Source: Roseomonas sp. GC11
Lineage (GTDB): Bacteria > Pseudomonadota > Alphaproteobacteria > Acetobacterales > Acetobacteraceae
Assembly (NCBI RefSeq): GCF_024437745.1
Contig: NZ_JANFNY010000054.1
Location: 1 to 34,563, forward strand
Direction: 5' to 3'
Length of the DNA stretch: 34,563 bases
A program made the position numbers and the translations under genes. The notes beneath the pieces are model-generated. The model saw nothing but the letters and a program-made list of their open reading frames with translations. It did no database searches and was not told the origin of the DNA. Positions 16,563-24,782 of the stretch are shown here, one piece after another. How positions within the stretch are numbered: position 1 is the stretch's first letter; every line of letters begins with the position of its first letter.

Positions 16563-17287
16563 CCCTTGCTGCGCAGCGTCGCCCGCCCGCCATCCACGCC
16601 GATCACCTGCCCGCTGATCCATCCCGCCTCCTCCGACAGTAAAAAAGCCGCGAGGCCGGCGGCATCCTCCGCCATGCCCAGCCGCGGCAGAGGATGCAGC
16701 TTCGCGATCGCCTCCGCCATCGCCGCATTGGCGGTGAGCGGCGCGGCGATGCCGGTGCGCATCAGGCTCGGCGCCACGGCATTGACGCGGATGGCCGGCG
16801 CCAGCTCCGCCCCCAGCGCCACCACCAGCCCCTCCACCCCCGCCTTGGCGGCGGCGATGGCGGCATGGTTGGCAAAGCCCTGCCGCGCCGCGATCGAGGA
16901 GAACAGCACCACCGCCCCACCCCCCGGCGCCGCCGCCAGCGCCGGCTGCGCCGCCTGCACCGCCAGCGCCGCGCCCAGCACATTCAGCCGCCAGGCCTCC
17001 AGGAAGTCCTGCTCGGTCAGCCGCTTCAGGGGCTTCAGCGGAATCGAGCCGGCGCAATAGGCCAGCCCCGCCAGCACCGGCCCGGCCGCCGTGACGGCGG
17101 CGGCCAGCCCCGCCGGCTCCAGCACATCCGCCACCGCCGAGGGCGCGCCCAGCTCCGCCGCCAGCGCGCCCAGCCGCGCCGCGTCCCGCCCCACCAGGAA
17201 AGGCTCCTGCCCGCGCGCCGCCAGCCGCCGCGCCAGCGCCGACCCCACCCCGCCCGTCGCCCCGATCACCACCACGCGCCCGGCCAT
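16559..17287 (-). CDS. Short-chain dehydrogenase/reductase family protein lacking the catalytic tyrosine
   Basis: 242-residue Rossmann protein. ATG 17287 has GGAGG 5 nt upstream. The cofactor loop is TGGVGSA (11-17), the NAG-equivalent is YCAGS, and the structural loop NAVAPSLMRTG is present. The catalytic serine (S130 or S131) and lysine (K148) are in place, but the position of the YxxxK tyrosine is I144; H141 lies three residues before it. The protein may use another acid or be a non-classical SDR. The substrate is unknown. It forms an overlapping pair with the DUF6134 gene and is divergent from sixA. Confidence 0.85.
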   Translation of the reverse strand: MAGRVVVIGATGGVGSALARRLAARGQEPFLVGRDAARLGALAAELGAPSAVADVLEPAGLAAAVTAAGPVLAGLAYCAGSIPLKPLKRLTEQDFLEAWRLNVLGAALAVQAAQPALAAAPGGGAVVLFSSIAARQGFANHAAIAAAKAGVEGLVVALGAELAPAIRVNAVAPSLMRTGIAAPLTANAAMAEAIAKLHPLPRLGMAEDAAGLAAFLLSEEAGWISGQVIGVDGGRATLRSKG

Positions 17288-17414
17288 CGCCACCTCCTGC
17301 TCCACACACTCGCGGGCGGAAATGGGCGCGGCCGGCGGAATGGGAAGCCTCGGGAAGAGCCTCAGCGCCCCACCCCCCCGCGACAGGCGCCGCGCGCCGT
17401 GCCACACTGCGCCC

Positions 17415-17948
17415 ATGCGGCAATTGCTCCTGTTGCGGCACGCGAAGTCGTCCTGGGACGACCCCAGCCTGCCGGACCACGCCCGCCCGCTCAATGCGCG
17501 CGGCAAACGCGCCGCCATGGCCATGGCCGGCGTGTTCCACAGCCTGGGCCTGGCACCCGACGTGGTGCTGGTCTCCTCCGCCCGGCGCACCCTGCAGACG
17601 CTGGAGGCCCTCGGCCCCCTGCCCGACAGCCCGATGGTGGAGCCGCTGGACGACCTCTACCTGGCGCCCTGGCAGAGCCTCCTCTCCACCCTGCGGCAGG
17701 TGCCGGAAACGGCGCGCAGCCTGCTCCTGGTGGCGCATAATCCGGGGCTGCACGACCTCGCCCTCGCCCTGGCCGGGCCGGCGGGCATGGCCGGCAACGC
17801 CCCCGGCACCCAGCGCCTCGCCGAGAACTACCCCACCGGCGCCCTGGCCGAATTCACCCTCGCCGCCCCCTGGCGCGCGCTGGAGGCCGGCGGCGGCCGG
17901 CTGGTGCGCTTCGTCGCGCCGAACGACCTGCCGGAAATGGCCGCCTGA
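17415..17948 (+). CDS. sixA: SixA-type histidine phosphatase
   Basis: 177-residue phosphoglycerate-mutase-like phosphatase. The RHG-type motif is LLLLRHAKSSW (R8, H9), with the second arginine in SSARRTLQT (57-58) and the second histidine at H108 (VAHNPG). RHAKSSW is typical of SixA, a phosphohistidine phosphatase acting on HPt domains or phosphotransferase proteins. ATG 17415 is the only good start, and the upstream ribosome site is weak. The gene lies 27 nt before a CHAD-domain gene in the same direction, suggesting an operon concerned with phosphate or polyphosphate. The in-vivo partner is unknown. Confidence 0.87.
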   Translation: MRQLLLLRHAKSSWDDPSLPDHARPLNARGKRAAMAMAGVFHSLGLAPDVVLVSSARRTLQTLEALGPLPDSPMVEPLDDLYLAPWQSLLSTLRQVPETARSLLLVAHNPGLHDLALALAGPAGMAGNAPGTQRLAENYPTGALAEFTLAAPWRALEAGGGRLVRFVAPNDLPEMAA

Positions 17949-17975
17949 GATGCCAGAGTGTGAGATAACAGCCCG

Positions 17976-19469
17976 ATGACAGCCCTGGCGCTGGAGCTGA
18001 GCCTGCCCGAGGCCGCGGCGGCGCGGCTCTGGCGCCACCCCGCCCTCTCCGGCCACCCCAGGCCCGCAGCCGAGGCCGAGGCCGAGGAATGGCTCTGGCT
18101 CGACAGCGCCGGCGGCCACCTGGCCGCGGCCGGGCAGGCCCTGCGCGCGCCGCCGCACACCGCCCCGGCGGGCGGGCGCAGCCTGCACCGGCTGGGCCCG
18201 GCCGAGCCACTGCCCCTGCCCGGCCTGCTCGCCCCGCCCCTCGAGGAAGAAACCAGCCCCGCCGCCCTCGCCGGGCACGACCTTCTGCCACGCGCCAGCT
18301 ATGCCGGGCGCCGCCACCACGCCGCCCCGCCGGGGGAGGCGGGCGTGGCCCTCGCCCTGCGCCAGGGGCGGCTGCGCGCCGGCACCGCCGAGGCCCCCCT
18401 CTGCCGCCTGGAACTGCGCGGCCCGGCCGAGGCCGTGCTCGGCCTCGCCACCCTGCTGGCGCGCGATCTCCCGCTGCTGCCCTGCGCCCGGAGCCTCGAC
18501 GAGGCCGCCCTGGCCCTGGCCGGCGGCGGGCCGGAAACCCCAGCCCGCCGCGGCGCCCCCGATCTCGGCGGGGTGGCAACCCCCACCGACGCCCTCGCCC
18601 TGGCCATCGCCCACGCCACCGGCGTGGTGCTCGCCCATGCCCCGCTCGCGCGGCCGGAGGCCGGGCCGCTCGCCGTCCACCAGATGCGCGTCGCCACCCG
18701 CCGCCTGCGCTCCTGCCTCCGCCTCTTCCGCCCGCTGCTGGACGGCCCCACCCTGCGCGAGCTGGATGCCGCCCTGCGCGGCTTCGCCCGCGCCCTGGGC
18801 GAGGCGCGGGAATGGGATGTCTTCCTCACCGGCCTGGCCGCCGAGATCTCCGCCGCACTCGGCACCCCGCAACGGCCGGAACCCCGCTGGAACCGCCTGC
18901 TGCGCCGCGCCGAGCAGCGCCGCCTGGACGCCTATGCCCGCCTCGCCACGCTGCTCGAGGGGCCGGAATTCCGCGCCCTGGTCTGGGCCGCCCTGCGCGC
19001 CGCCGCCCTGCCGGACTGGGCCCCCGCCCTGCCGCCGGGGGAAGAGGCCCCGCCGCTCCGCCATTGGGCGCGCGCCGTCCTCACCCGCCGCCGCCGCAGG
19101 CTCATGAAGGGGGCCAAGGGCATCGCCAGCCTGCCGGATGCCGAGCTGCACGCCCTGCGCCTGGAGGCCAAGCGCCTGCGCTACGCCGCCGAGCTCTTCG
19201 CCCCCCTCTGGCCCGGCAAGCCGGCCCGCCGCTACCTCCGCCGCCTCTCCGCCCTGCAGGAGGCCCTCGGCCTCGCCAACGACGCCGTCACCGCCCGCGC
19301 CCTGATGGCCGGACTCGCCCGCCGCGCCGAGGGCCGGCCCGCCGCGCCGGGCTGGGCCATCGGCCTCGCCGAGGGCTGGGCCCTGGCCTCCGGCCAGGGC
19401 ATGCGCGCCGGCGCCCTGGCGGCCTGGCAGCGTTTCGCCCGGCTTGACCCGTTCTGGGAGCATGGCTAG
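17976..19469 (+). CDS. CHAD-domain protein with a degenerate CYTH-like N-terminus
   Basis: 497 residues. The C-terminal CHAD domain (about 200-485) is a helical bundle rich in conserved basic residues, with the hallmark VHQMRVATRRLRS at 234-246, a second EAKRLRYAAELF helix and a final LQEALGLANDAV. CHAD domains bind polyphosphate. In many bacteria a CYTH triphosphatase domain precedes CHAD. Here residues 1-190 are in that position, with a strand-like CRLELRG near 143, but the starting ExExK signature is missing (ALELSLPE), so triphosphatase activity is doubtful. It follows sixA closely. Extreme Ala/Arg/Leu content matches the surrounding GC. Confidence 0.85.
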   Translation: MTALALELSLPEAAAARLWRHPALSGHPRPAAEAEAEEWLWLDSAGGHLAAAGQALRAPPHTAPAGGRSLHRLGPAEPLPLPGLLAPPLEEETSPAALAGHDLLPRASYAGRRHHAAPPGEAGVALALRQGRLRAGTAEAPLCRLELRGPAEAVLGLATLLARDLPLLPCARSLDEAALALAGGGPETPARRGAPDLGGVATPTDALALAIAHATGVVLAHAPLARPEAGPLAVHQMRVATRRLRSCLRLFRPLLDGPTLRELDAALRGFARALGEAREWDVFLTGLAAEISAALGTPQRPEPRWNRLLRRAEQRRLDAYARLATLLEGPEFRALVWAALRAAALPDWAPALPPGEEAPPLRHWARAVLTRRRRRLMKGAKGIASLPDAELHALRLEAKRLRYAAELFAPLWPGKPARRYLRRLSALQEALGLANDAVTARALMAGLARRAEGRPAAPGWAIGLAEGWALASGQGMRAGALAAWQRFARLDPFWEHG

Positions 19470-19559
19470 CCCAGGACCCTCGCGCCTGCCGCGAAACGGG
19501 TTAACAACGAATTTTTGCGCGCTTGAACGCGCCGGAGCACTCGTCTAACGCTTCGCCGC

Positions 19560-20123
19560 GTGTTGACCCGTCGCCGCATCTTCCGCCCCGCCCCTGCGCC
19601 ACGCCGCTGGCGCGGTATCGCCATGGGCAGCATCATGGCCCTCTCGGCCCTGGTGCTGACCGGGCTCGGCCTGCCGGCCAATCTCTTCGGCTCCGCCCCC
19701 CGCGAGCAGGACTGGAACGCCGCCGCCGCCCAAATCCGGGTGGTCGATGGCGATACGCTGCGCCTCGGTGAGCGCACGCTGCGCCTCGCCGGCCTCGTCT
19801 CCCCCGTGCGCGGCCAGACCTGCAGCACCGCCAGCGGCGTCGGCTTCGACTGCGGCGGCGGCGCGGCCGAGGCCCTCGCCCAGCTCGTGCAGAACCGCGA
19901 CCTCTCCTGCCGCGTCCAGGGGCGCGACCCCTTCGGCCGCGCCCTGGGCATCTGCCAGGCCGGCGGAGTGGAAGCCAACACCGCCCTGGTCGCCGCCGGC
20001 TGGGCCCTCGCCGAGGCCGGCAACACCGCCATGCAGGCCGCCGAGCAAGGCGCCCGCGACGCCCGCCGCGGCCTCTGGTCCTTCCCCGAAGGCGCCCCGG
20101 CCAGCTGGCGCGGCCGCTTCTGA
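19560..20123 (+). CDS. Thermonuclease (SNase)-fold protein missing catalytic acids
   Basis: 187 residues with an N-terminal membrane anchor or signal (about 20-42). The SNase-like OB fold starts [20 protein letters not shown]. Staphylococcal nuclease uses R35, D40, E43 and R87. Here R75 is kept, but the GIDAPE-type loop reads GLVSPV, so the aspartate and glutamate are both valine; the later arginine ([10 protein letters not shown]) is kept. Four cysteines (88, 98, 117, 132) may form disulfides in the periplasm. GTG 19560 is taken as the start, with poor ribosome-site support; ATG 19623 is an alternative. Probably not an active nuclease. Confidence 0.72.
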   Translation: MLTRRRIFRPAPAPRRWRGIAMGSIMALSALVLTGLGLPANLFGSAPREQDWNAAAAQIRVVDGDTLRLGERTLRLAGLVSPVRGQTCSTASGVGFDCGGGAAEALAQLVQNRDLSCRVQGRDPFGRALGICQAGGVEANTALVAAGWALAEAGNTAMQAAEQGARDARRGLWSFPEGAPASWRGRF

Positions 20124-20127
20124 TACC

Positions 20128-20228
20128 GGGAGGGCTCCGCCCTCCCGAACCCAAGCCGGCAGAAAACCGGGAGGGCTCCGCCCTCCCGAAGCCAAACCAA
20201 CAGAAAACCGGGAGGGCTCCGCCCTCCC
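20128..20228. repeat. Three 41-bp tandem hairpin repeats
   Basis: GGGAGGGCTCCGCCCTCCC starts at 20128, 20169 and 20210, each followed by GAA and a CCAA..CAGAAAACC spacer. The period is exactly 41 bp. A related palindrome (GGGAGGGGCGCCGCCCCTCCC-like) lies at the helicase 3' end near 4865. The array sits directly after the SNase-fold gene. Confidence 0.9.
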
Positions 20229-20239
20229 GAACCCTCCGG

Positions 20240-20262
20240 CCGGGGTGGCAAGGCCACCCCGG
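20240..20262. terminator. Terminator-like hairpin (module C)
   Basis: CCGGGGTGGC pairs with GCCACCCCGG around AAG, followed by ACCCCGCTTTCAGTT. The same stem sequence recurs at 32748-32770 downstream of rpoH. Confidence 0.6.
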
Positions 20263-20375
20263 ACCCCGCTTTCAGTTGGGGTTGCAAACAAGCCAGGGGC
20301 TTGCCCGCCAGGGATTCCTGGACGCTTTTTCAGGCCATGCCATCGTTGCGGCACCGGCAGGCACAGCCCGCCGGA

Positions 20376-20405
20376 TGGACAAGCGCGCGGGGCGGGGCGT
20401 AATCT
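20376..20405 (+). promoter_or_regulatory. Candidate sigma-70 promoter of gltA
   Basis: TGGACA at 20376-20381 and TAATCT at 20400-20405 are separated by 18 bp and lie about 72 nt upstream of the gltA start. The fit to consensus is moderate. Confidence 0.35.
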
Positions 20406-20476
20406 TGCGCTGCATCATAGACGGCGCCGCCATTCCCCCAGGAACGGCGCCGCCCTCCCCATACGAGGAAGACGCC

Positions 20477-21781
20477 ATGAGCAGCACGGCCAAAGGGTCC
20501 GTTACCGTCACGCTCGACGAGTCTGGCAAGACCGCCAAACTGCCGCTGATCCAGGGCTCCATTGGGCCCGATGTCTTCGATATCCGCAAGCTCTACAACG
20601 ACCTGGGCGTCTTCACCTTCGACCCCGGCTATGGCGGCACCGCCGCCTGCGAGAGCGCCATCACCTATATCGACGGTGACCAGGGCGTCCTGCTCTATCG
20701 CGGCTACCCGATCGAGCAGCTGGCGGAGAAGAGCAACTTCCTGGAAGTCTCCTACCTCCTGCTGAACGGCAAGCTGCCGACCCCGGCCGAGCTGAAGACC
20801 TTCGAGCGCGGCGTCACCCTGCACACCATGGTGCATGAGCAGCTCCGCAGCTTCTTCAACGGCTTCCGCCGCGACGCCCACCCGATGGCCGTGCTCTGCG
20901 GCGTCGTCGGCGCGCTCTCGGCCTTCTACCACGACAGCCTCGACATCAACGACCCGCAGCAGCGCGAGATCGCGGCCTTCCGCCTGATCGCCAAGGTGCC
21001 GACGATCGCGGCCTGGGCCTACAAGTACTCCATCGGCCAGCCCTTCATGTACCCGCGGAACGACCTCTCCTACGCGGAGAACTTCCTGTACATGCTGAAC
21101 GCCGTCCCGGCCGAGGAGTGGAAGCCCAACCCCATCCTCTCCCGCGCCATGGACCGCATCCTGGTCCTGCACGCCGACCACGAGCAGAACGCCTCCACCT
21201 CCACGGTGCGCCTGGCCGGCTCGACGGGCGCCAACCCCTTCGCCTGTATCGCCGCCGGCATCGCCGCCCTCTGGGGCCCCGCCCATGGCGGCGCCAACGA
21301 GGCCGTGCTGAAGATGCTGGCCGAGATCGGCTCCGTCGAGAACATCCCCGCCTTCATCGAGAAGGTGAAGGACAAGAACTCCGGCGTGAAGCTCATGGGC
21401 TTCGGCCACCGCGTCTACAAGAACTTCGACCCGCGCGCGAAGATCATGCAGGCCACCTGCCATGAGGTGCTGGCCGAGCTCGGCATCAAGGACGAGCCGC
21501 TGCTCGACCTCGCCGTGGCGCTCGAGAAGATCGCGCTGGAGGACGAGTATTTCGTCAGCCGCAAGCTCTACCCGAACGTCGATTTCTACTCGGGCATCAT
21601 CCTGAAGGCGATGGGCATCCCGACGCAGATGTTCACCGTCCTCTTCGCCGTGGCCCGCACCGTGGGCTGGGTGAGCCAGTGGAAGGAAATGATCGAGGAC
21701 CCGGCCCAGCGCATCGGCCGCCCGCGCCAGATCTACACCGGCGCCACCGCGCGCGACTACGTCCCCGCCGACAAGCGCTGA
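20477..21781 (+). CDS. gltA: Citrate synthase (type II, hexameric)
   Basis: 434-residue cytosolic enzyme condensing acetyl-CoA and oxaloacetate to citrate, the entry step of the TCA cycle. The catalytic triad is H270 (PAHGGANE), H311 (GFGHRVY) and D369 (NVDFYSG), at the positions expected from E. coli GltA (264, 305, 362). The N-terminal beta domain (residues 10-70) is the extension of gram-negative allosteric enzymes. ATG 20477 follows GAGGAA. The gene stands alone, with its own promoter region and a strong terminator at 21884. Codon use is highly biased to C-ending codons, as in a highly expressed gene. Confidence 0.98.
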   Translation: MSSTAKGSVTVTLDESGKTAKLPLIQGSIGPDVFDIRKLYNDLGVFTFDPGYGGTAACESAITYIDGDQGVLLYRGYPIEQLAEKSNFLEVSYLLLNGKLPTPAELKTFERGVTLHTMVHEQLRSFFNGFRRDAHPMAVLCGVVGALSAFYHDSLDINDPQQREIAAFRLIAKVPTIAAWAYKYSIGQPFMYPRNDLSYAENFLYMLNAVPAEEWKPNPILSRAMDRILVLHADHEQNASTSTVRLAGSTGANPFACIAAGIAALWGPAHGGANEAVLKMLAEIGSVENIPAFIEKVKDKNSGVKLMGFGHRVYKNFDPRAKIMQATCHEVLAELGIKDEPLLDLAVALEKIALEDEYFVSRKLYPNVDFYSGIILKAMGIPTQMFTVLFAVARTVGWVSQWKEMIEDPAQRIGRPRQIYTGATARDYVPADKR

Positions 21782-22138
21782 GGGCTTCCGCGGGCGCCCC
21801 GCCGCGCCCCCGGCCGCCAGCTTCCCGAAGCCAGCTTTCCGGCACCGGTCCCGCCCCCTGGGTGGGACTCGGGCCCAGACTCGAAAACCCCGCCGCGGCA
21901 GCCCGCGGCGGGGTTTTCTTTTCGTAAAAACACAAGAACGGCGCGCAACGCCCTGCCGCCCATGCCGTTTGCCAAATCCCCGCACGGCCGCGCATAGCTT
22001 TCGCCCGGCCCCATAGAGGCTCCACCGGATCAGCAAGCCAATTATTTCAAGAGTTTTTGCAAATTTCCTCTTGCTCACGGAACCGTGATCGTCATCAATA
22101 CCGCGCATGAGTTGCAAAACGTGGGCGGAATTCCTGTA
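21782..22138. other. 357-bp gene-free region after gltA
   Basis: It holds the gltA terminator and then an AT-richer stretch (22040-22075, TTATTTCAAGAGTTTTTGCA) that is probably the promoter region of the next gene. CACGGaaCCGTG at 22076-22087 is a short palindrome over a possible GTG start. No RNA gene was recognised. Confidence 0.5.
21884..21920 (+). terminator. Rho-independent terminator of gltA
   Basis: AAAACCCCGCCGCGG pairs with CCGCGGCGGGGTTTT around a short CAGC loop, followed by CTTTTC. It is a strong GC stem with A/T tracts on both sides, so it can work in both directions. Confidence 0.92.
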
Positions 22139-22792
22139 ATGCGCAACATTGACAGACCGGAACTCGTTCACCGTTCGCTGGATGAGCTCGTGCGCCGGCG
22201 GCTGCGCAACTGGCCACAGCGCCCCCCGGGGGCGCTCGACACCCCCAAGCAACGGGGCGTCTGGATGCGCGCCAGGCCTGGCGAGTCGGACGTCACGGCC
22301 CATCCCTTCCTGCGCCTGCCCGGCTCCAACCGGCTGCGCACCCTGCCGGATGGGCTCTGGCTGCATTTCAGCCACGACCCGGCCGATGCCTATTGCGACA
22401 TCCTCTGTATCGAGGCCTGCTCGACGCTGCAGAACCTGCTGGACAAGCGGTCGCGCTTCGCGCCCTCCACCACCTCGCTGCTGGCGGTCTGCCCGGTGGC
22501 GTGGCTGACGGCGCCGCTCCAGCCCGATGACAAGCTGCCACGCTGGCGCCGCATCCGCCTCGTGCGGCAGGAGCCGGTCGAGCCCCTGGTGCTGCCGGTG
22601 CGGGATGTCCGCGTCCTCTACGGCCTCAAGAGCCGGCAATATGACGGCTTCGCCCGCACCCAGATGCCGCAGGCGCATGAGTATTTCTGCCCGATGGACG
22701 CCCTGACCGACGAGGAGGGCGCCAGCAACCCGGCCATGCAGGCGCTGATCTCCCGCGCCTCCGGCGCCGCAAACTTCATGCGCCTGCCATGA
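22139..22792 (+). CDS. Protein of unknown function
   Basis: 217 residues from ATG 22139, chosen because GGCGGAA lies 8 nt upstream; GTG 22085 would add 18 residues without a ribosome site. The protein is soluble, with no signal peptide or membrane segment. It is rich in Arg/Leu/Pro, with a central cysteine pair (DILCIEAC) and a tryptophan-containing segment (LPDGLWLHFSHDP). I recognise no family. It stands alone between the gltA terminator and the MITE. Confidence 0.65.
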   Translation: MRNIDRPELVHRSLDELVRRRLRNWPQRPPGALDTPKQRGVWMRARPGESDVTAHPFLRLPGSNRLRTLPDGLWLHFSHDPADAYCDILCIEACSTLQNLLDKRSRFAPSTTSLLAVCPVAWLTAPLQPDDKLPRWRRIRLVRQEPVEPLVLPVRDVRVLYGLKSRQYDGFARTQMPQAHEYFCPMDALTDEEGASNPAMQALISRASGAANFMRLP

Positions 22793-23116
22793 GGCGAGGC
22801 GCCGAAGCCTTCAGCCGCGCAAGGGGCTCAGAGACCGTTTGAGAAGACCGGGCGGGTCGGTTCCGCGGGTCTTTTCCACCCTTGCTTCGTTGGCGGGCTT
22901 GCCGATGTAACCCGCATCGGCGGCGCCCGCCGCCTGGCAAGGCCAAAAAATCCCTCGCGGATCCTCCGCCGCCGGCATTCTCAAACGCTCTCTCAATGCC
23001 CCGCACACCGCGCATGACACGCACAAACGGCAGCGGGCGGGGAAAACCCCGCCATCTGCGCAACCGATCCATAATTCGGAAGTGACCAACCTGACTGGCA
23101 CAAGGCTTTCGAAAAA
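22793..23116. other. 324-bp gene-free region with a MITE and the left flank of the integrated element
   Basis: It holds a 162-bp MITE (22831-22992), a GGCGGGGaaaaCCCCGCC hairpin (23036-23053), and, ending at the attachment repeat, AAGGCTTTCGAAAAACCTT (23102-23120). On the minus strand the latter is a stem with a T run, consistent with the original terminator of the tRNA-Glu gene, displaced by the insertion. Confidence 0.6.
22831..22992. mobile_element. 162-bp MITE-like element, IS5-family type ends
   Basis: Terminal inverted repeats are GAGACCGTTTGAGAA (22831-22845) and the complement of TTCTCAAACGCTCTC (22978-22992), 14 of 15 bases matching. The element is flanked on both sides by TCA (22828-22830 and 22993-22995), a TNA-type target duplication. 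GAG-starting ends and a TNA duplication fit the IS1031/IS427 groups of the IS5 family. No transposase sequence is recognised inside, so it would be moved in trans. Confidence 0.75.
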
Positions 23117-23134
23117 CCTTGGCGTCCCCTAGGG
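23117..23134. repeat. Left attachment site (partial copy of the tRNA-Glu 3' end)
   Basis: CCTTGGCGTCCCCTAGGG, identical to 29810-29827. It includes the last 15 nt of tRNA-Glu with CCA (on the minus strand) and stops matching at the next base, so the tRNA is not restored here. Confidence 0.88.
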
Positions 23135-23191
23135 ACGCAAAACAAGCGAGGCAGCAGATTCCAGACAGAGCCATCTAGGCGAGAACTCCCT

Positions 23192-23293
23192 TGATTGGCA
23201 CAGCGTTTTTCCAATCACGGCGCATCATCGCTTTTCAGGCTAGCGCGGTCCTAAGGTGGGGTTTACCGTGGGAAGGTTCTGACCAGACCCCAC
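23192..23293. promoter_or_regulatory. Inverted repeats in the left end of the element, upstream of the integrase
   Basis: TGATTGG at 23192-23198 mirrors CCAATCA at 23211-23217. GTGGGGT at 23256-23262 mirrors ACCCCAC at 23287-23293, ending 6 bp before the integrase start. CAGACCCCAC (23284-23293) reappears inverted as GTGGGGTCTG at 29750-29759 near the right end. They are candidates for integrase/excisionase arm sites or autoregulation. Confidence 0.4.
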
Positions 23294-23299
23294 GATCCG

Positions 23300-24685
23300 A
23301 TGCCCCGCACCGCCACCCGCCGCGCCCGCCAGAATTTGACCGTCAAGGCCATCGAGGCATTGAAGCCCCGTGAGCGGCCCTATCGCATCTCGGATGGCGG
23401 GGGGCTGCTGCTGGAGGTCAAGCCCAGCGGCGCCCGCGTGTGGCTGTGCCGGCTGACCGTGGATGGCCGGCGGCGGGACATGGGCCTTGGCGGCTATCCG
23501 CTGGTTGGGCTGGCCGCCGCGCGTGAGGCCGCCGAGGAAGCCCGCCGCCTGGTGGTGAAGGGCAAAGACCCGATTGCCCAGCGCGAGGCCGATGCCCAGC
23601 AGCGCCGGGCGGAAGCCGCCGCCGCAGCTGCTGCTGCCGCCCGCACCTTCGCCGCCGTGGCGGAGGAATATATCACCAGAACCGCCAGCGGCTGGAAGCA
23701 CGGCCGCACCGCCGACCTGTGGCGGGGATCGCTCAAGGCCCACGCCATGCCGGTGCTCGGCCCTATGCCGATCGACGCCATCGACCGGGCCGCCGTGCTG
23801 CGCGCCGTGGACGATGTGTGGCGCACGCGCGCGGCCACCGGCCGCAAGATCGTGCGGCGCATCGGCGCCATCCTGCGCTATGCCGCTGCTCATGGCTGGC
23901 GATCCAACGACAACGCCGCCGACGTCAAGATGCTCCGCAACGCCGGTCTGCCTGTCCTGCCCGGTGGCCGCAAGCAGCCCGCCCTGCCCTGGCGCGCGGT
24001 GCCGGCCTTCTACGCGGCCCTGCGCGGCATGGAGGGCGCGGCCCCGCTGGCCCTGCGGCTGCTGGTGTTGACGGCCCTGCGCTCCGGAGAGGTGCGCGGC
24101 GCCCGCTGGTCGGAATTCGACCTTTCGGGGGAGATGCCCGTCTGGACCGTCGCCGCCGAACGCATGAAGGGCGGCAAGGGGGCGGAGGTGCGCGCCCACC
24201 GCGTGCCGCTGGCGCCCGCCGCGCTGGACGTGCTGGCCGCCGCCTACGCCTTCCAGGCCGGGCACCCGGCGAGGGTGGAGGACCTCCCCCGGCTGGCGCC
24301 CCTGCTCGGCGATGCCTTGGTGTTCCCCGGCGGCCGGCGCGTCGCGCCCCTATCCGATATGTCCCTCTCCGCCGTCATGCGCCGGATGAACGCCACGCGG
24401 CCCGAGGGCGCCCCGCCGCCCTGGCGTGATCCCGACGGGCGGGAAGCGGTGCCCCATGGCTTCCGCAGCAGCTTCCGGACCTGGACGGATGACACCCGCC
24501 CCGGCGACGCGGAGGCCGCCGAGAGGGCGCTGGCCCACCACAACGACACATCCGTGAGTGAGCGTTATCGCAGGTCCGACATGTTCGGCCAGCGCGTGCC
24601 GCTCATGGAGGCATGGGCCGCCTGGTGCTCCGGCGCGGCGCCCGTCGAAATCATCCCCATGAAGCGGGAGGCCGCCGCGGGATAG
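23300..24685 (+). CDS. int: Tyrosine-type integrase, P4-like
   Basis: 461-residue site-specific recombinase. The N-terminal DUF4102-type arm-binding domain is at about 10-95 (LTVKAIEALKP, then YRISDGGGLLLEV), followed by an alanine/arginine-rich linker (100-115), core-binding domain and C-terminal catalytic domain. Catalytic residues are R261 (TALRSGEVRGARW), K290, H386-x-x-R389 (HGFR), H413 (LAHH) and nucleophile Y423 (ERYRRSD). It is expected to recombine the 18-bp sites at the tRNA-Glu 3' end. The ATG 23300 ribosome site is weak, and an inverted repeat lies just upstream. It reads inward from the left end, opposite to the end carrying the intact tRNA. Confidence 0.96.
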   Translation: MPRTATRRARQNLTVKAIEALKPRERPYRISDGGGLLLEVKPSGARVWLCRLTVDGRRRDMGLGGYPLVGLAAAREAAEEARRLVVKGKDPIAQREADAQQRRAEAAAAAAAAARTFAAVAEEYITRTASGWKHGRTADLWRGSLKAHAMPVLGPMPIDAIDRAAVLRAVDDVWRTRAATGRKIVRRIGAILRYAAAHGWRSNDNAADVKMLRNAGLPVLPGGRKQPALPWRAVPAFYAALRGMEGAAPLALRLLVLTALRSGEVRGARWSEFDLSGEMPVWTVAAERMKGGKGAEVRAHRVPLAPAALDVLAAAYAFQAGHPARVEDLPRLAPLLGDALVFPGGRRVAPLSDMSLSAVMRRMNATRPEGAPPPWRDPDGREAVPHGFRSSFRTWTDDTRPGDAEAAERALAHHNDTSVSERYRRSDMFGQRVPLMEAWAAWCSGAAPVEIIPMKREAAAG

Positions 24686-24727
24686 TGATCCGAGCCGGGG
24701 CGGCTCCCCCGGCGGCATAGAGGCGAC

Positions 24728-24753
24728 CCCGCAGGCGCTGGAACGCCTGCGGG
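24728..24753 (+). terminator. Strong hairpin after the integrase gene
   Basis: CCCGCAGGCG and CGCCTGCGGG form a perfect 10-bp stem with a CTGGAA loop, 43 bp after the integrase stop. There is no T tract, so it may terminate weakly or stabilise RNA. It separates int from the following operon. Confidence 0.5.
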
Positions 24754-24782
24754 ATCATCGCCTTCAGGCATGGAGAACCGCC

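Larger units (their letters stand above)
20124..20476. other. 353-bp gene-free region: tandem hairpins, terminator, gltA promoter region
   Basis: The left half holds three 41-bp tandem hairpins (20128-20228) and one module C hairpin at 20240-20262 followed by ACCCCGCTTTCAGTT. The right half (20276-20476) is the upstream region of gltA with a candidate sigma-70 promoter. No small gene with convincing coding signs was seen. Confidence 0.7.

Noticed and set aside
15954-19463. A 1169-codon minus-strand open frame
   Set aside because: Only its last 202 codons correspond to a real gene (DUF6134); the rest is antisense or out of frame to the SDR, sixA and the CHAD gene.
20128-20228. CRISPR-like array
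   Set aside because: The repeats are self-complementary with near-identical spacers and no cas genes; they are tandem hairpins, not CRISPR. No other array was seen.
20330-22678. A 782-codon minus-strand open frame opposite citrate synthase
   Set aside because: Antisense to a gene with an intact catalytic triad and its own terminator; no ribosome site and no recognisable domain.
22776-23174. Possible minus-strand gene of 132 codons over the MITE
   Set aside because: It crosses the MITE, a target duplication and the attachment site, with no domain match; it is an accidental frame.
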